DNA of 16,208 bases from Oscillospiraceae bacterium. GTDB taxonomy: Bacteria; Bacillota; Clostridia; Oscillospirales; Ruminococcaceae. The stretch lies in the NCBI GenBank assembly GCA_019413245.1, contig DXNX01000049.1, positions 1-16,208 of the forward strand, given 5' to 3'. The notes under the pieces are model-generated. The model did no database searches. It was not told where the DNA came from and saw nothing but the letters and a program-made list of their open reading frames with translations. Below, piece by piece: positions 6,428 through 14,966 of this stretch. The translations under genes were made by a program, and so were the position numbers. The stretch's first letter is position 1; each line of letters starts with the position of its first letter.

Positions 6428-7311
6428 TGCAAAAGACATCCAAACTCGCCCGCGACGGTGCGGTGTGGGGCCTCATCATGGTGGCACCCACCATCATCGG
6501 CCTGCTGGTACTGAACATCTGGCCGTTCATCCAGACCATTTACATGAGCTTTTCCAAGTCGAAGCCGTTCGGCATGTTTGAATTCGAGGGTGTGGATAAC
6601 TATATCGAAATGTTCCAGAACGTGGAGTTCTGGAAGGCGACTTGGAACACCATCCTGTTCTGCATTCTCACCGTTCCGGTGGGTATCTTCCTGGCGCTGC
6701 TGGTGGCCGTGCTGCTGAACAGCAAGATCCGCGGCCGCACCACCTTCCGTGCCATCTTCTTCCTGCCCATGGTCGTGGCCCCCGCCGCCGTGGCTATGGT
6801 GTGGAAATGGATTTTTAACTCCCAGTATGGTATCATTAACTCGATGCTGGGCGCCAACATCGGCTGGCTGACCAATTCCAGCATTGTACTTTTCACCTGC
6901 GCCATTGTGCAGATCTGGAGCAACATCGGCTACGACGCCGTGCTGCTGCTGGCCGGTCTGCAGAATGTTTCGGCCACGCTGTATGAGGCTGCCGACCTGG
7001 ACGGTGCTTCCAAGGTCAAGCAGTTCTTCTCCATCACGCTGCCGATGGTTTCGCCGACTTTGTTCGTCGTCATGATCATGCGCCTGATGTCCTCGCTGAA
7101 AGTCTTCGACCTGATCTACATGATGGTCGATGACGCGAACCCCGCGCTCAACGACGCCCAGAGCCTGATGTCCCTGTTCTACCGCGAGAGCTTCGTGGCC
7201 GGTGACAAGGGCTATGCGTCCGCCATCGTCGTCTGGACCGTGCTGCTGATCGGTGTTGTCACCATCATCCAGTTCATCGGCCAGAAAAAGTGGGTCAATT
7301 ACGAGGTGTAA
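6427..7311 (+). CDS. msmF: Sugar ABC transporter permease, MsmF type (CUT1)
   Basis: 294-residue membrane subunit of the alpha-galactoside importer. About six membrane helices begin near residue 11 (VWGLIMVAPTIIGLLVLNIW). The MalF-type second segment reads NTILFCILTVPVGIFLALLV, and the EAA loop is at about 187-210 (EAADLDGASKVKQFFSITLP). The ATG overlaps the binding-protein stop by one base (TAATG), and its RBS GAGGAGG lies inside the end of that gene, so translation is coupled. It lacks the long first periplasmic loop of enterobacterial MalF, as is usual in Gram-positive CUT1 systems. It pairs with the next gene to form the channel. Confidence 0.95.
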   Translation: MQKTSKLARDGAVWGLIMVAPTIIGLLVLNIWPFIQTIYMSFSKSKPFGMFEFEGVDNYIEMFQNVEFWKATWNTILFCILTVPVGIFLALLVAVLLNSKIRGRTTFRAIFFLPMVVAPAAVAMVWKWIFNSQYGIINSMLGANIGWLTNSSIVLFTCAIVQIWSNIGYDAVLLLAGLQNVSATLYEAADLDGASKVKQFFSITLPMVSPTLFVVMIMRLMSSLKVFDLIYMMVDDANPALNDAQSLMSLFYRESFVAGDKGYASAIVVWTVLLIGVVTIIQFIGQKKWVNYEV

Positions 7312-7314
7312 AGT

Positions 7315-8151
7315 ATGAATACCAGTATGAAAAGCAACAAAAGACTTTCCACCGCGCTGACGTATGTTGTGCTCATCCTGGGCAGCATCATCATGATCTT
7401 CCCCTTCGTGTGGATGATCCTGACCAGCTTCAAGACCCAGGCCGAGGCTATGGCCATTCCGCCGCAGATCTTCCCCTCCAGCTGGCAGTTCGCCAACTTC
7501 ACCACCGCGCTGGACAGCCTCCCCTTCGTGAACCTGTACGTCAACACCGGTCTGCTCATCGTGTTCCGCGTGATCTGCGCCGTGGTCTTCAGCTCCATGG
7601 CCGGCTACGCCTTCGCCAAGCTGCAGTTCCCCTGCAAGAACCTGCTGTTCGGCATCGTGCTGGTGCAGATGATGCTGCCCAGCCAGATCTTCATCACCCC
7701 CCAGTACCTGATGCTGGCCCATATGGGCATGACCAACACCATCTTCGCGCTGGTCTTCCCCGGCCTGGTCTCCGCGTTCGGCACCTTCTTCCTGCGGCAG
7801 ACCTACCTGGGCATCCCCAATGAGATCGCCGAAGCCGCCTATCTGGATGGCTGCAACAAGTGGCAGACCTTCACCAAGGTCATGTTCCCCCTGACCGGTT
7901 CCAGCTGCGCCGCCCTGGCCATCTTCACCGCCGTGTTCGCGTACTCCGACCTGATGTGGCCGCTGATCTGCAACACCGACTTGAACAAGATGACCCTGTC
8001 CGCCGGCCTGTCCACCCTGAACGGCCAGTACACCACCAACTTCCCCGTGCTGATGGCCGGCAGCCTGCTGGCCATGATCCCCATGGTCATTCTGTACCTC
8101 ATCTTCCAGAAACAGTTCATCCAGGGCATTGCCATGACCGGCGGCAAATAA
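7315..8151 (+). CDS. msmG: Sugar ABC transporter permease, MsmG type (CUT1)
   Basis: 278-residue second membrane subunit of the importer. About six membrane helices begin near residue 14. The MalG-family features are VWMILTSFKT after helix 1, SSMAGYAFAKLQFPCKN in the middle, and the EAA loop at about 170-195 (EIAEAAYLDGCNKWQTFTKV). The ATG is three bases after the preceding stop, and the RBS GAGGTG overlaps that stop, so the two permeases are coupled. A terminator-like hairpin follows the gene (8195-8245), which may set transporter genes above enzyme genes in expression. No ATP-binding subunit follows; a shared MsmK/MsiK-type ATPase elsewhere is expected. Confidence 0.95.
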   Translation: MNTSMKSNKRLSTALTYVVLILGSIIMIFPFVWMILTSFKTQAEAMAIPPQIFPSSWQFANFTTALDSLPFVNLYVNTGLLIVFRVICAVVFSSMAGYAFAKLQFPCKNLLFGIVLVQMMLPSQIFITPQYLMLAHMGMTNTIFALVFPGLVSAFGTFFLRQTYLGIPNEIAEAAYLDGCNKWQTFTKVMFPLTGSSCAALAIFTAVFAYSDLMWPLICNTDLNKMTLSAGLSTLNGQYTTNFPVLMAGSLLAMIPMVILYLIFQKQFIQGIAMTGGK

Positions 8152-8173
8152 GCCGTCGTCCCTGCCCTTGAAC

Positions 8174-8188
8174 GTCCCCGCGGGGGAC
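8174..8188. repeat. Short perfect palindrome after the permease gene
   Basis: GTCCCC (8174-8179) and GGGGAC (8183-8188) flank a 3-base centre, 23 bases after the permease stop codon. It has no T-run. It may stabilise the 3' end of the upstream message or add to the structure of the adjacent terminator-like hairpin. Confidence 0.3.
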
Positions 8189-8194
8189 ATCTCC

Positions 8195-8245
8195 GGCGGC
8201 AGGCAGGCTGCGTCAGACGACCCGCCCGCCTGCCGCCTTTGTTTT
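8195..8245 (+). terminator. Terminator-like hairpin inside the operon
   Basis: GGCGGCAGGC (8195-8204) pairs perfectly with GCCTGCCGCC (8228-8237), and TTTGTTTT follows directly. The 23-base loop and the interrupted T-run suggest partial termination. It lies in the 168-base gap between the second permease and the alpha-galactosidase. A TATATT (8288-8293) follows, but I see no good -35, so a restart promoter is unproven. Confidence 0.5.
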
Positions 8246-8319
8246 GCAAATTCAGCCCGGCGCCTTTCGGGGCGCTGCGCCTGGATATATATTCTTTATC
8301 ATTCAGGAGGACCCTTGTT

Positions 8320-10569
8320 ATGGGCATTCAATTTGACGCCGGTACGCGCACCTTTACCCTGCAGACCGTCCACACCACCTACCAGATGCGGGTGGACGAG
8401 CGCGGACGTCTGCTGCACCTGTATTACGGCCGCAGCATCGGTCAGGGCGACCTGGGGGCACTGTATCCCCCCGCCGACCACGGCTTCTCCCCCAACTATT
8501 ACGCCTGCCGCAACCAGCGGGGCATTTCTCCGGATACCCTGCCCCAGGAATACACCGGCTGCAACGTGGGCGACTTCCGCCTTTCCTGCCTGGTGGTGCG
8601 GGACGAGACCGGCGCCGCCGGGGCGGACTTCCTGTATGATTCCCATACCATTGCCCCGGGCAAATACACCCTGGAGGGCCTGCCCTGTGCCCACGATGAG
8701 GGCAGCGAGGCCGAGACCCTGTGCATCCGGATGAAAGACCCGGTGACCGGCCTGCAGCTGGAGCTGCTGTACGGCGTGTTTGCCAAGCAGGACATGCTCA
8801 CCCGCGCCGTGCGCCTGACCAACACCGGCAAGGGCACCCTGCGCCTGGAAAAGGCCGCTTCCCTGTGCCTGGACCTGCCCTTCGGCAACTGGGACCTGAT
8901 CCACTTCCACGGCCGCCACGCCATGGAGCGCCAGATGCAGCGGGTGTCCCTGCCCGACGCCATCACCACCGTGTCCTCCACCCGCGGCGCGTCCAGCCAC
9001 CACCACAACCCCTTTGTGATCCTGTGCGACCACGACGCCACCGAGGACAACGGCCTGTGCTACGGCGTGATGCCGGTGTATTCCGGCAGCCACCGCACCG
9101 ACATCGAGGTGGACCAGAACGGGCTGACCCGTATGGTCAGCGGCCTGCATGAGGAGCGCTTCTCCTGGCAGCTGGACCCCGACCAGACCTTCACCGCCCC
9201 CGAAGTGCTGCTGTGCTGCACCGCCGACGGTCTGGGTGAACTGTCCCGTCATTATCACGCCTTCCTGCGGCGCAACATCTGCCGCAGCCCCTTCCGCTAT
9301 GCCCGCCGCCCGGTGCTCATCAACAACTGGGAGGCCACCTACTTCAATTTCACCACCGAATCCATCTGCCGCATCGCCGAGAAGGCCGCTTCCCTGGGCG
9401 TGGAGATGATGGTGCTGGACGACGGCTGGTTCGGCAAGCGCAACGACGACAACTCCGGTCTGGGCGACTGGTTCGTGAACGAGGAAAAACTGCCCGGCGG
9501 CCTGCGCCCCCTCATCGAGCGGGTGAACGCCCTGGGCATGAAGTTCGGCATCTGGGTGGAGCCGGAGATGGTCAGCGAGGATTCCGACCTGTACCGCGCC
9601 CATCCCGACTGGGCCCTGACCCTGCCCGGCCGCAGCCCGGTGATGGGCCGCAACCAGCTGGTGCTGGACCTGGGCCGTCCCGAAGTGGTGGACTATCTGG
9701 CCGAGCGCCTGAGCACCCTGCTGCGGGAGAACCACATCGAATATGTGAAATGGGACATGAACCGCAACATGTCTGACGTATACAGCCGCGCCCTGCCCCC
9801 GGAACGCCAGGGTGAGACCGCCCACCGGTACATGCTGGGCGTGTACAGCCTGCTGGACCGCCTGACCACCCAGTTCCCCAACGTGCTGTTTGAGGGCTGC
9901 GCCGGCGGCGGCGGCCGCTTTGACGCCGGCATGCTGTGCTACTTCCCCCAGATCTGGTGCAGCGACGACACCGACGCCATCGAGCGCCTGTCCATCCAGC
10001 ACGGCACCTCCTTCGGGTATCCGGTCTCCACCATGGGCGCCCATGTGTCCGCCTGCCCCAACCACCAGACCGGCCGCACCGTGCCCCTGTGGACCCGGGC
10101 TGTGGTGGCCATGTCCGGCACCTTCGGGTATGAGCTGGACCTGGGCCGCCTGACCGACGAGGAGTGTGACCAGGTGCGCCAGCAGATCGAGACCTTCAAG
10201 CGCTACTATGACGTGATCCAGAACGGTGCCTATTACCGCCTGACCTCTCCCGACCGCCAGAGCCGCTATGCGGCCTGGCAGACCGTGACCGACAAGGAGA
10301 GCCTGGTCAGCCTGGTGCTCATCCATCCCGAAGCCAACGCCCGGCCCCTGCACCTGTGCCTGCGGGGCCTGGACCCCGCCGCCCTGTACCGCATTGACGA
10401 GGTACATATGTACGGCACCGCCGCCACCCCGGAAGTGGGCGCGGCAGGCGGCAGCAGCCTGTGCGGCACGGTGGTCAGCGGCAGCACCCTGCTGTATGCG
10501 GGCTACACCCTGCCCCAGCTGACCGGGGACGCCCCCAGTGTGCAGATGCACCTGACCCGGATTTCCTGA
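8320..10569 (+). CDS. aga: Alpha-galactosidase, GH36
   Basis: 749-residue retaining alpha-galactosidase that removes terminal alpha-1,6-galactose from raffinose, stachyose or melibiose. It has an N-terminal beta-sandwich (to about 330), a TIM barrel (WEATYFNF, LDDGWFG at 366-372, FGIWVEPEMVS) and a C-terminal sheet domain. The catalytic nucleophile is D479 in YVKWDMNR. The acid/base is most likely D549 in WCSDDTDAIERL, 70 residues later, as in characterised bacterial GH36 enzymes. CAGGGGRFD is the family glycine motif. Length matches the ~730-750-residue tetrameric GH36 group. There is no signal peptide, so it acts in the cytoplasm on imported sugar. The ATG at 8320 follows AGGAGG (8305-8310); an upstream in-frame TTG lacks an RBS. 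The products galactose and sucrose feed the next two genes. Confidence 0.96.
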   Translation: MGIQFDAGTRTFTLQTVHTTYQMRVDERGRLLHLYYGRSIGQGDLGALYPPADHGFSPNYYACRNQRGISPDTLPQEYTGCNVGDFRLSCLVVRDETGAAGADFLYDSHTIAPGKYTLEGLPCAHDEGSEAETLCIRMKDPVTGLQLELLYGVFAKQDMLTRAVRLTNTGKGTLRLEKAASLCLDLPFGNWDLIHFHGRHAMERQMQRVSLPDAITTVSSTRGASSHHHNPFVILCDHDATEDNGLCYGVMPVYSGSHRTDIEVDQNGLTRMVSGLHEERFSWQLDPDQTFTAPEVLLCCTADGLGELSRHYHAFLRRNICRSPFRYARRPVLINNWEATYFNFTTESICRIAEKAASLGVEMMVLDDGWFGKRNDDNSGLGDWFVNEEKLPGGLRPLIERVNALGMKFGIWVEPEMVSEDSDLYRAHPDWALTLPGRSPVMGRNQLVLDLGRPEVVDYLAERLSTLLRENHIEYVKWDMNRNMSDVYSRALPPERQGETAHRYMLGVYSLLDRLTTQFPNVLFEGCAGGGGRFDAGMLCYFPQIWCSDDTDAIERLSIQHGTSFGYPVSTMGAHVSACPNHQTGRTVPLWTRAVVAMSGTFGYELDLGRLTDEECDQVRQQIETFKRYYDVIQNGAYYRLTSPDRQSRYAAWQTVTDKESLVSLVLIHPEANARPLHLCLRGLDPAALYRIDEVHMYGTAATPEVGAAGGSSLCGTVVSGSTLLYAGYTLPQLTGDAPSVQMHLTRIS

Positions 10570-10594
10570 CCATACAAGAACGGAGGATTCCATC

Positions 10595-11536
10595 ATGGAT
10601 ATTGTTGCCATCGGCGAAGTGCTCATCGACCTGACCCAGACCGGCGTGAACGCCACCGGTGTGCCCCAGTACGCCGCCAACCCGGGCGGTGCCCCGGCCA
10701 ATCTGGCGGTGGCGGCGTCCCGGCTGGGGGCTTCCACGGCGCTGATCAGCAAGGTGGGCAACGACGCCTTTGGCCGGTATCTGCGCAGCGTGCTGAAAGA
10801 GAATTTCGTGGACGTGAGCGCCCTGGCCACCGACGAGGAACAGCACACCACCATGGCGGTGGTATCGGTGGACGAGAACGGCGAGCGGGATTTCACCTTT
10901 TACCGGGACCCCGGCGCCGATTCCATGATGCTGAAGGATGAGATCCCTCTGGGACTTCTGAAAGAAGCCCATTTCCTGCATTTCGGCAGCGTGAGCCTGA
11001 CCCGGGAGCCTGCCCGCACCACCACCCTGTGTGCGGCCGAGACCGCCCGGGGACTGGGCGCGCTGATCACCTACGACCCCAACTACCGGGCCAACCTGTG
11101 GCCGGACGAGGCCACCGCCATCCGCCGGATGCGCAAGCCTCTGGACATGGTGGACATCCTGAAAATTTCCGATGAGGAACTGCCTTTGATGGCCGACACC
11201 ACCGACCTGGAAGCCGGCACCGCCGCCCTGGCGGAGCACGGCATCCGGCTGATCCTGGTCACCCTGGGCGCCCACGGGGTGTTCTACCGTTTCGGGGACA
11301 AGACCGGCACGGTGCCCGGCGTGCCCTGCACCGTGGGCGACACCAACGGCGCGGGCGACACCTTCTTCGGGGCGTTTCTGTCCCGGCTGTGCCGCCTGGA
11401 CGGGCTGGACTGCCTGACCGTGGAGGCGCTGGAACCCATGCTGGCCTACGCCAACAAGGCGGCCTCCATCACCACCAGCCGCCACGGGGCCATTCCGGCC
11501 ATGCCCACCCAGGAAGAGATGAACGCCGCGGAGTGA
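10595..11536 (+). CDS. scrK: PfkB-family carbohydrate kinase, probable fructokinase
   Basis: 313-residue ribokinase-fold kinase, predicted to phosphorylate fructose to fructose 6-phosphate with ATP. PfkB signature 1 is at about 29-44 (NPGGAPANLAVAASRLG). Signature 2 is DTNGAGDTFFGAF with catalytic base D255. The N-terminal pattern MDIVAIGEVLIDLTQ and the sequence ITYDPNYRANLW are those of bacterial fructokinases rather than 1-phosphofructokinases or 2-keto-3-deoxygluconate kinases. GGAGG (10582-10586) stands eight bases before the ATG, 25 bases after the alpha-galactosidase stop. It is placed between an enzyme that frees sucrose and one that frees fructose from sucrose, which supports the fructose assignment. 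Other hexose substrates remain possible for this superfamily. Confidence 0.9.
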   Translation: MDIVAIGEVLIDLTQTGVNATGVPQYAANPGGAPANLAVAASRLGASTALISKVGNDAFGRYLRSVLKENFVDVSALATDEEQHTTMAVVSVDENGERDFTFYRDPGADSMMLKDEIPLGLLKEAHFLHFGSVSLTREPARTTTLCAAETARGLGALITYDPNYRANLWPDEATAIRRMRKPLDMVDILKISDEELPLMADTTDLEAGTAALAEHGIRLILVTLGAHGVFYRFGDKTGTVPGVPCTVGDTNGAGDTFFGAFLSRLCRLDGLDCLTVEALEPMLAYANKAASITTSRHGAIPAMPTQEEMNAAE

Positions 11537-11564
11537 ACCGCGGCCTAAGGAGCTGTTTTTTGCC

Positions 11565-13424
11565 ATGGCAATGAAGGATATCCTCACCCGCCGCAGCGAC
11601 ACCGCCGCTTTTGACGCCCGCATGGCCCGCTGCCATGACGAGCTGGAATGGCTGTTCATGGAGCTGTACAACGACCGCGACGCCCTGAACACCCTGGAAC
11701 AGGCCATGGCAGACGCCTGGGCCGCCCGCAGTCCCGAGCTGAAAAAGCTGGACGCCGTGCGGGAAGCCGACCCGGGCTGGTACCGCCGGGGCAGCATGTT
11801 CGGCATGACCATGTACACCGACCTGTTTGCCGGGGACCTGAAAAAGCTGGCCCGCAAGCTGCCCTACCTGAAAGAGCAGAATCTGACCTACCTGCACCTG
11901 ATGCCCCTGCTGAAAATGCCCCATCCCCACAACGACGGCGGCTATGCGGTGGAGGATTTCAACCAGGTGGACCCGTCTCTGGGCACCAACGCCGACCTGG
12001 CCGCCCTGACCAAAAAGCTGCGGGCGGCGGGCATCAGCCTGTGCCTGGATTTTGTGATGAACCACACCGCCTCCAGCCACGAATGGGCCTGCCGGGCCAA
12101 GGCCGGGGACCCCTATTACCAGAACTTCTACCATTGTTTTGACGACCGCACCATCCCCGACCAGTACGAGCGCACGGTGCCCCAGGTGTTCCCCAACACC
12201 GCTCCGGGCAACTTTACCTGGTGCGAGGAGATGCACAAGTGGGTGCTGACCACCTTCCATCCCTACCAGTGGGACCTGAACTACCGCAACCCCGCCGTGC
12301 TGGTGGAGATGACCCGCAGCATGCTGAACCTGGCTAACCTGGGCGTGGAGGTGCTGCGCATCGACGCGGTGCCCTACATCTGGAAGCAGCTGGGCACCAA
12401 CTGCCGCAATCTGCCCCAGGTACACACCATCGTGCGCATCATCCGCATGGTGCTGGAGACCGTCTGCCCCGCCGTCATCCTGAAAGGCGAGGTGGTCATG
12501 GCCCCCAACGAGCTGGCGGCCTACTTCGGCACCCCGGACAAGCCGGAATGTCACATGCTGTACAGCGTTTCCACCATGGTCAACCTGTGGAGCGCCCTGG
12601 CCGCCCGGGATGTTCGGCTGCTGAAGTCCCAGCTGGACGCCCTGAACGCTCTGGGCCCCCAGTGCTGGTTCGTGAACTATCTGCGCTGCCACGATGATAT
12701 CGGCTGGGGCCTGGACGAAGGCACCGAGCGGTACCTGGGCATCGACCCCCAGCTGCACAAGGAGTTCCTTTACCATTTCTATGAGGGCCGGTTCGACGGC
12801 AGCTGGGCCAAGGGCGAGGTATACAACTACGACCCCGCCACCCGGGACGCCCGCAGCTGCGGCACCACCGCCAGCCTGTGCGGGGTGGAGCAGGCCCTGG
12901 AACAGGGCAGCGAGGCCGCCCTGCAGACCGCTTTGCGCCGGGATCTGCTGATGCACGGGGCCATGGCCTTTTTCAAGGGCTTCCCCATGCTGAACAGCGG
13001 CGACGAGATCGGCCAGCTCAACGGCTGGGGCTACAAGGACGACCCCGACCTGGCAGAGGACAGCCGCAACCTGCACCGCACCAAATTCAACTGGGACAAT
13101 GCCGCCCGCCGCAAGGAGTCGGGCACCCTGCAGAACCTTCTGTGGCAGGGGCTGGAGGACCTGCGCACCCTGCGCCGGGACCCCTGCTTTGCCCCGGACG
13201 CCTGGTTCACCACCTGGGACACCCACAACGACGGGGTGCTGGGCCTGCTGCGCCGTCTGGACGGCCGCACCCTGGTGGGGGTGTTCAACTTTACCGGCGA
13301 GCCCCAGCACCTGTGGCTGGACGCCCTGGACGGTGCCTGGCGCGACCGCCGCACCGGCGCTGCCGCCGATGTGCGGGACCTGTGGCTGCAGCCTTACGAG
13401 ATGCGGGTGCTGGTCAACGAATAA
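11565..13424 (+). CDS. GH13 amylosucrase-like sucrose-cleaving enzyme
   Basis: 619-residue GH13 enzyme that resembles amylosucrase (GH13 subfamily 4) along its whole length, including an N-terminal helical region before the barrel (from about 75). By comparison with Neisseria polysaccharea amylosucrase, the nucleophile is D267 in LRIDAVPYIWKQ, the acid/base E309 in LKGEVV, and the transition-state Asp D377 in CHDDIGW. NDGGYAV (D124) and DSRNLHR (R501) match the salt bridge that closes the sucrose pocket. It splits sucrose into fructose plus a glucosyl unit that is transferred to alpha-glucan or to water; which one cannot be told by eye. Sucrose phosphorylase is less likely (shorter, ~490 residues). 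No signal peptide, hence cytoplasmic. AAGGAG (11547-11552) favours the ATG at 11565 over that at 11571. Last gene of the operon. Confidence 0.88.
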   Translation: MAMKDILTRRSDTAAFDARMARCHDELEWLFMELYNDRDALNTLEQAMADAWAARSPELKKLDAVREADPGWYRRGSMFGMTMYTDLFAGDLKKLARKLPYLKEQNLTYLHLMPLLKMPHPHNDGGYAVEDFNQVDPSLGTNADLAALTKKLRAAGISLCLDFVMNHTASSHEWACRAKAGDPYYQNFYHCFDDRTIPDQYERTVPQVFPNTAPGNFTWCEEMHKWVLTTFHPYQWDLNYRNPAVLVEMTRSMLNLANLGVEVLRIDAVPYIWKQLGTNCRNLPQVHTIVRIIRMVLETVCPAVILKGEVVMAPNELAAYFGTPDKPECHMLYSVSTMVNLWSALAARDVRLLKSQLDALNALGPQCWFVNYLRCHDDIGWGLDEGTERYLGIDPQLHKEFLYHFYEGRFDGSWAKGEVYNYDPATRDARSCGTTASLCGVEQALEQGSEAALQTALRRDLLMHGAMAFFKGFPMLNSGDEIGQLNGWGYKDDPDLAEDSRNLHRTKFNWDNAARRKESGTLQNLLWQGLEDLRTLRRDPCFAPDAWFTTWDTHNDGVLGLLRRLDGRTLVGVFNFTGEPQHLWLDALDGAWRDRRTGAAADVRDLWLQPYEMRVLVNE

Positions 13425-13498
13425 GTTTCCTTCTGTCTGCCCCGCACCCGGCCTTCGGGCCGGGATCGCGGGAAGACGTTTCCCCCCTGTCTGCAAAA

Positions 13499-13536
13499 GC
13501 AAAAGGACAGCCTCTTGCGGGAGGCTGTCCTTTTGC
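13499..13536. terminator. Bidirectional terminator after the raffinose-type operon
   Basis: A perfect 16-bp stem: GCAAAAGGACAGCCTC (13499-13514) with its complement at 13521-13536, loop TTGCGG. The AAAA/TTTT near the stem base gives a T-run on either strand. It lies between the end of the plus-strand operon and the end of the minus-strand nucleotide-sugar operon. Confidence 0.85.
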
Positions 13537-13547
13537 GTTCAGCGTAT

Positions 13548-13584
13548 CGCCATCACCGGCACCCGTCCGTTGATGGCGTTTTTT
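13548..13584 (+). terminator. Second terminator in tandem
   Basis: CGCCATCA (13548-13555) pairs with TGATGGCG (13571-13578), loop 15 bases, followed directly by six T (13579-13584). It is read on the plus strand, as a back-up to the terminator at 13499-13536. Confidence 0.6.
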
Positions 13585-13610
13585 ATGCTTTGTATTATTT
13601 CGTTTTGTTT

Positions 13611-14930
13611 TTACAGTTCGTATTTCTGCTTGTCCGTCACGTCGATCTCGGCGCCGATCTGCACCTCGATGGCTTCCAGGCGGGTATCGGCGATGAGGGT
13701 GTGGCGCACACCGGCGGGCATGGTCACCACATCCCCGGGGCGCACCGGGCGCTCGTCCCCGTCGATGACGGTGCGGCCCATGCCGTCCACGATGGTCCAG
13801 ACCTCGTCCCGGTGTTCATGGCTGTGGTAGGTCAGCCGGTGTCCGGCGTTGAGGACGATGCGCACCGTGGTGGCCTGGGGCTGCACGTCCAGCACGGTGA
13901 AGGAGCCCCAGCTCTTTTCCGCAAAGCGGGCTTCCCCCTCCACCTGTTCCACAAAGGGCTTGATGAAGCTGGAACGGTGCTTGTCGCTGACCAGGATGCC
14001 GTCACTGGAGGCCGCCACCACCATGTCCTTGCAGCCCATGCAGATGATGGGAATGTTCAGCTGGTTGACCACGTTCAGGTTTTCGCAGGTCTCGTCCATC
14101 TGCACCTTGCCGATGGCCGGGTCGGCCATGACCTCGCAGAAGGTGTTCCAGGTGCCCACGTCCTTCCACTGCCCGGCGTAGCGCATGACGGCGATGTCCG
14201 GCTCGTTTTCGGCCACGGCGTAGTCGAAGCTGATTCGCTTCTGCATGGCATAGTTGGCCTGCAGGTCCGCAAAGCCCCGGAAATCCAGCTGTTTGTGGGC
14301 AATGCCCAGCAGATACCGCAGCCGGAAGGCGAAGACGCCGCCGTTCCACAGGGCGCCCCGGGCAATGTAGGCGGCCGCGGTGGCTTCGTCGGGCTTTTCC
14401 TTGAAGCTGGCCACCCGGCTCACCGGGTCGGTGCTTTTGGGGATGATGTAGCCGAACTTGGCGCTGGGGTAGGTGGGTTCGATGCCCATGAGGGTCAGGT
14501 TGGCGGCGTTGGGGTTTTCCGGCCCGGCCAGGCGGGCCATCTGCTTCACCGCCGCAAAGTAGGTGTCGTCCACATAGGGGTCCACGGGGCAGACCACCAC
14601 CGGCTCGTCGGGGTGGACGCCCATTACGTCGGTGAGGTAGGAGCAGGCCAGCACGATGGCCGGGAAGGTATCCCGCCGGCATGGCTCCACGCAGACGCTG
14701 ACCTTGCCGCCCAGCTGGTTCTTGATGGTGCTGACCTGCCGTTTGCCGGTGGCCACCACGATGTTGGCCCGGGGGTCAGCCTTTTTGATCTGGCGGTAGA
14801 CCCGCTGGACCATGCTCTCGTACTCGCCCTTGTCATTGCGCAGCAGGGGCACGAACTGCTTGGACCGGATGTTGTTGGACAGGGGCCACAGCCGCTGGCC
14901 GCTGCCGCCGGAAAGCAAAATCAGATTCAT
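13611..14930 (-). CDS. manC: Mannose-1-phosphate guanylyltransferase (type II, with C-terminal cupin)
   Basis: 439-residue enzyme that makes GDP-mannose from mannose 1-phosphate and GTP, cytoplasmic. The nucleotidyltransferase domain starts at once with LLSGGSGQRLWPLSN (G8-N19) and RSKQF (K24), the GTP-binding and pyrophosphate-binding signature. F-K-E-K-P-D and ALWNGGVFAF follow in the expected order. The C-terminal cupin, HSHEHRDEVW at about 369-378 and PGDVVTMPAGVRHTL, is the type II mannose-6-phosphate isomerase domain. The total is somewhat shorter than the usual ~470 residues, so isomerase activity should not be assumed. The start ATG at 14930 has only a weak RBS (AAAGGCGG far upstream). 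It lies 36 bases after the fucose synthase gene, so one operon is likely. Confidence 0.94.
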   Translation of the reverse strand: MNLILLSGGSGQRLWPLSNNIRSKQFVPLLRNDKGEYESMVQRVYRQIKKADPRANIVVATGKRQVSTIKNQLGGKVSVCVEPCRRDTFPAIVLACSYLTDVMGVHPDEPVVVCPVDPYVDDTYFAAVKQMARLAGPENPNAANLTLMGIEPTYPSAKFGYIIPKSTDPVSRVASFKEKPDEATAAAYIARGALWNGGVFAFRLRYLLGIAHKQLDFRGFADLQANYAMQKRISFDYAVAENEPDIAVMRYAGQWKDVGTWNTFCEVMADPAIGKVQMDETCENLNVVNQLNIPIICMGCKDMVVAASSDGILVSDKHRSSFIKPFVEQVEGEARFAEKSWGSFTVLDVQPQATTVRIVLNAGHRLTYHSHEHRDEVWTIVDGMGRTVIDGDERPVRPGDVVTMPAGVRHTLIADTRLEAIEVQIGAEIDVTDKQKYEL

Positions 14931-14966
14931 AGGGGGTGTCCGCCTTTCTCCCGCGGGGGGCGTGGT

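Noticed and set aside
8299..10896. 865-codon open frame on the minus strand opposite the alpha-galactosidase and kinase genes
   Set aside because: It is rich in Gly, Ala, Val, His and Gln without any domain, and lies opposite genes with clear catalytic motifs. Long antisense frames of this kind arise from GC-biased third codon positions.
13447..13464. CCCGGCC/GGCCGGG hairpin with loop TTCG after the GH13 gene
   Set aside because: It is stable but has no T-run; the real terminators are at 13499-13536 and 13548-13584. It may only protect the 3' end.
11469..13502. 677-codon minus-strand frame opposite the GH13 gene, and similar long frames at 6424-8190 and 5054-6439
   Set aside because: These are antisense shadows of genes with convincing motifs, without credible domains or RBSs of their own.
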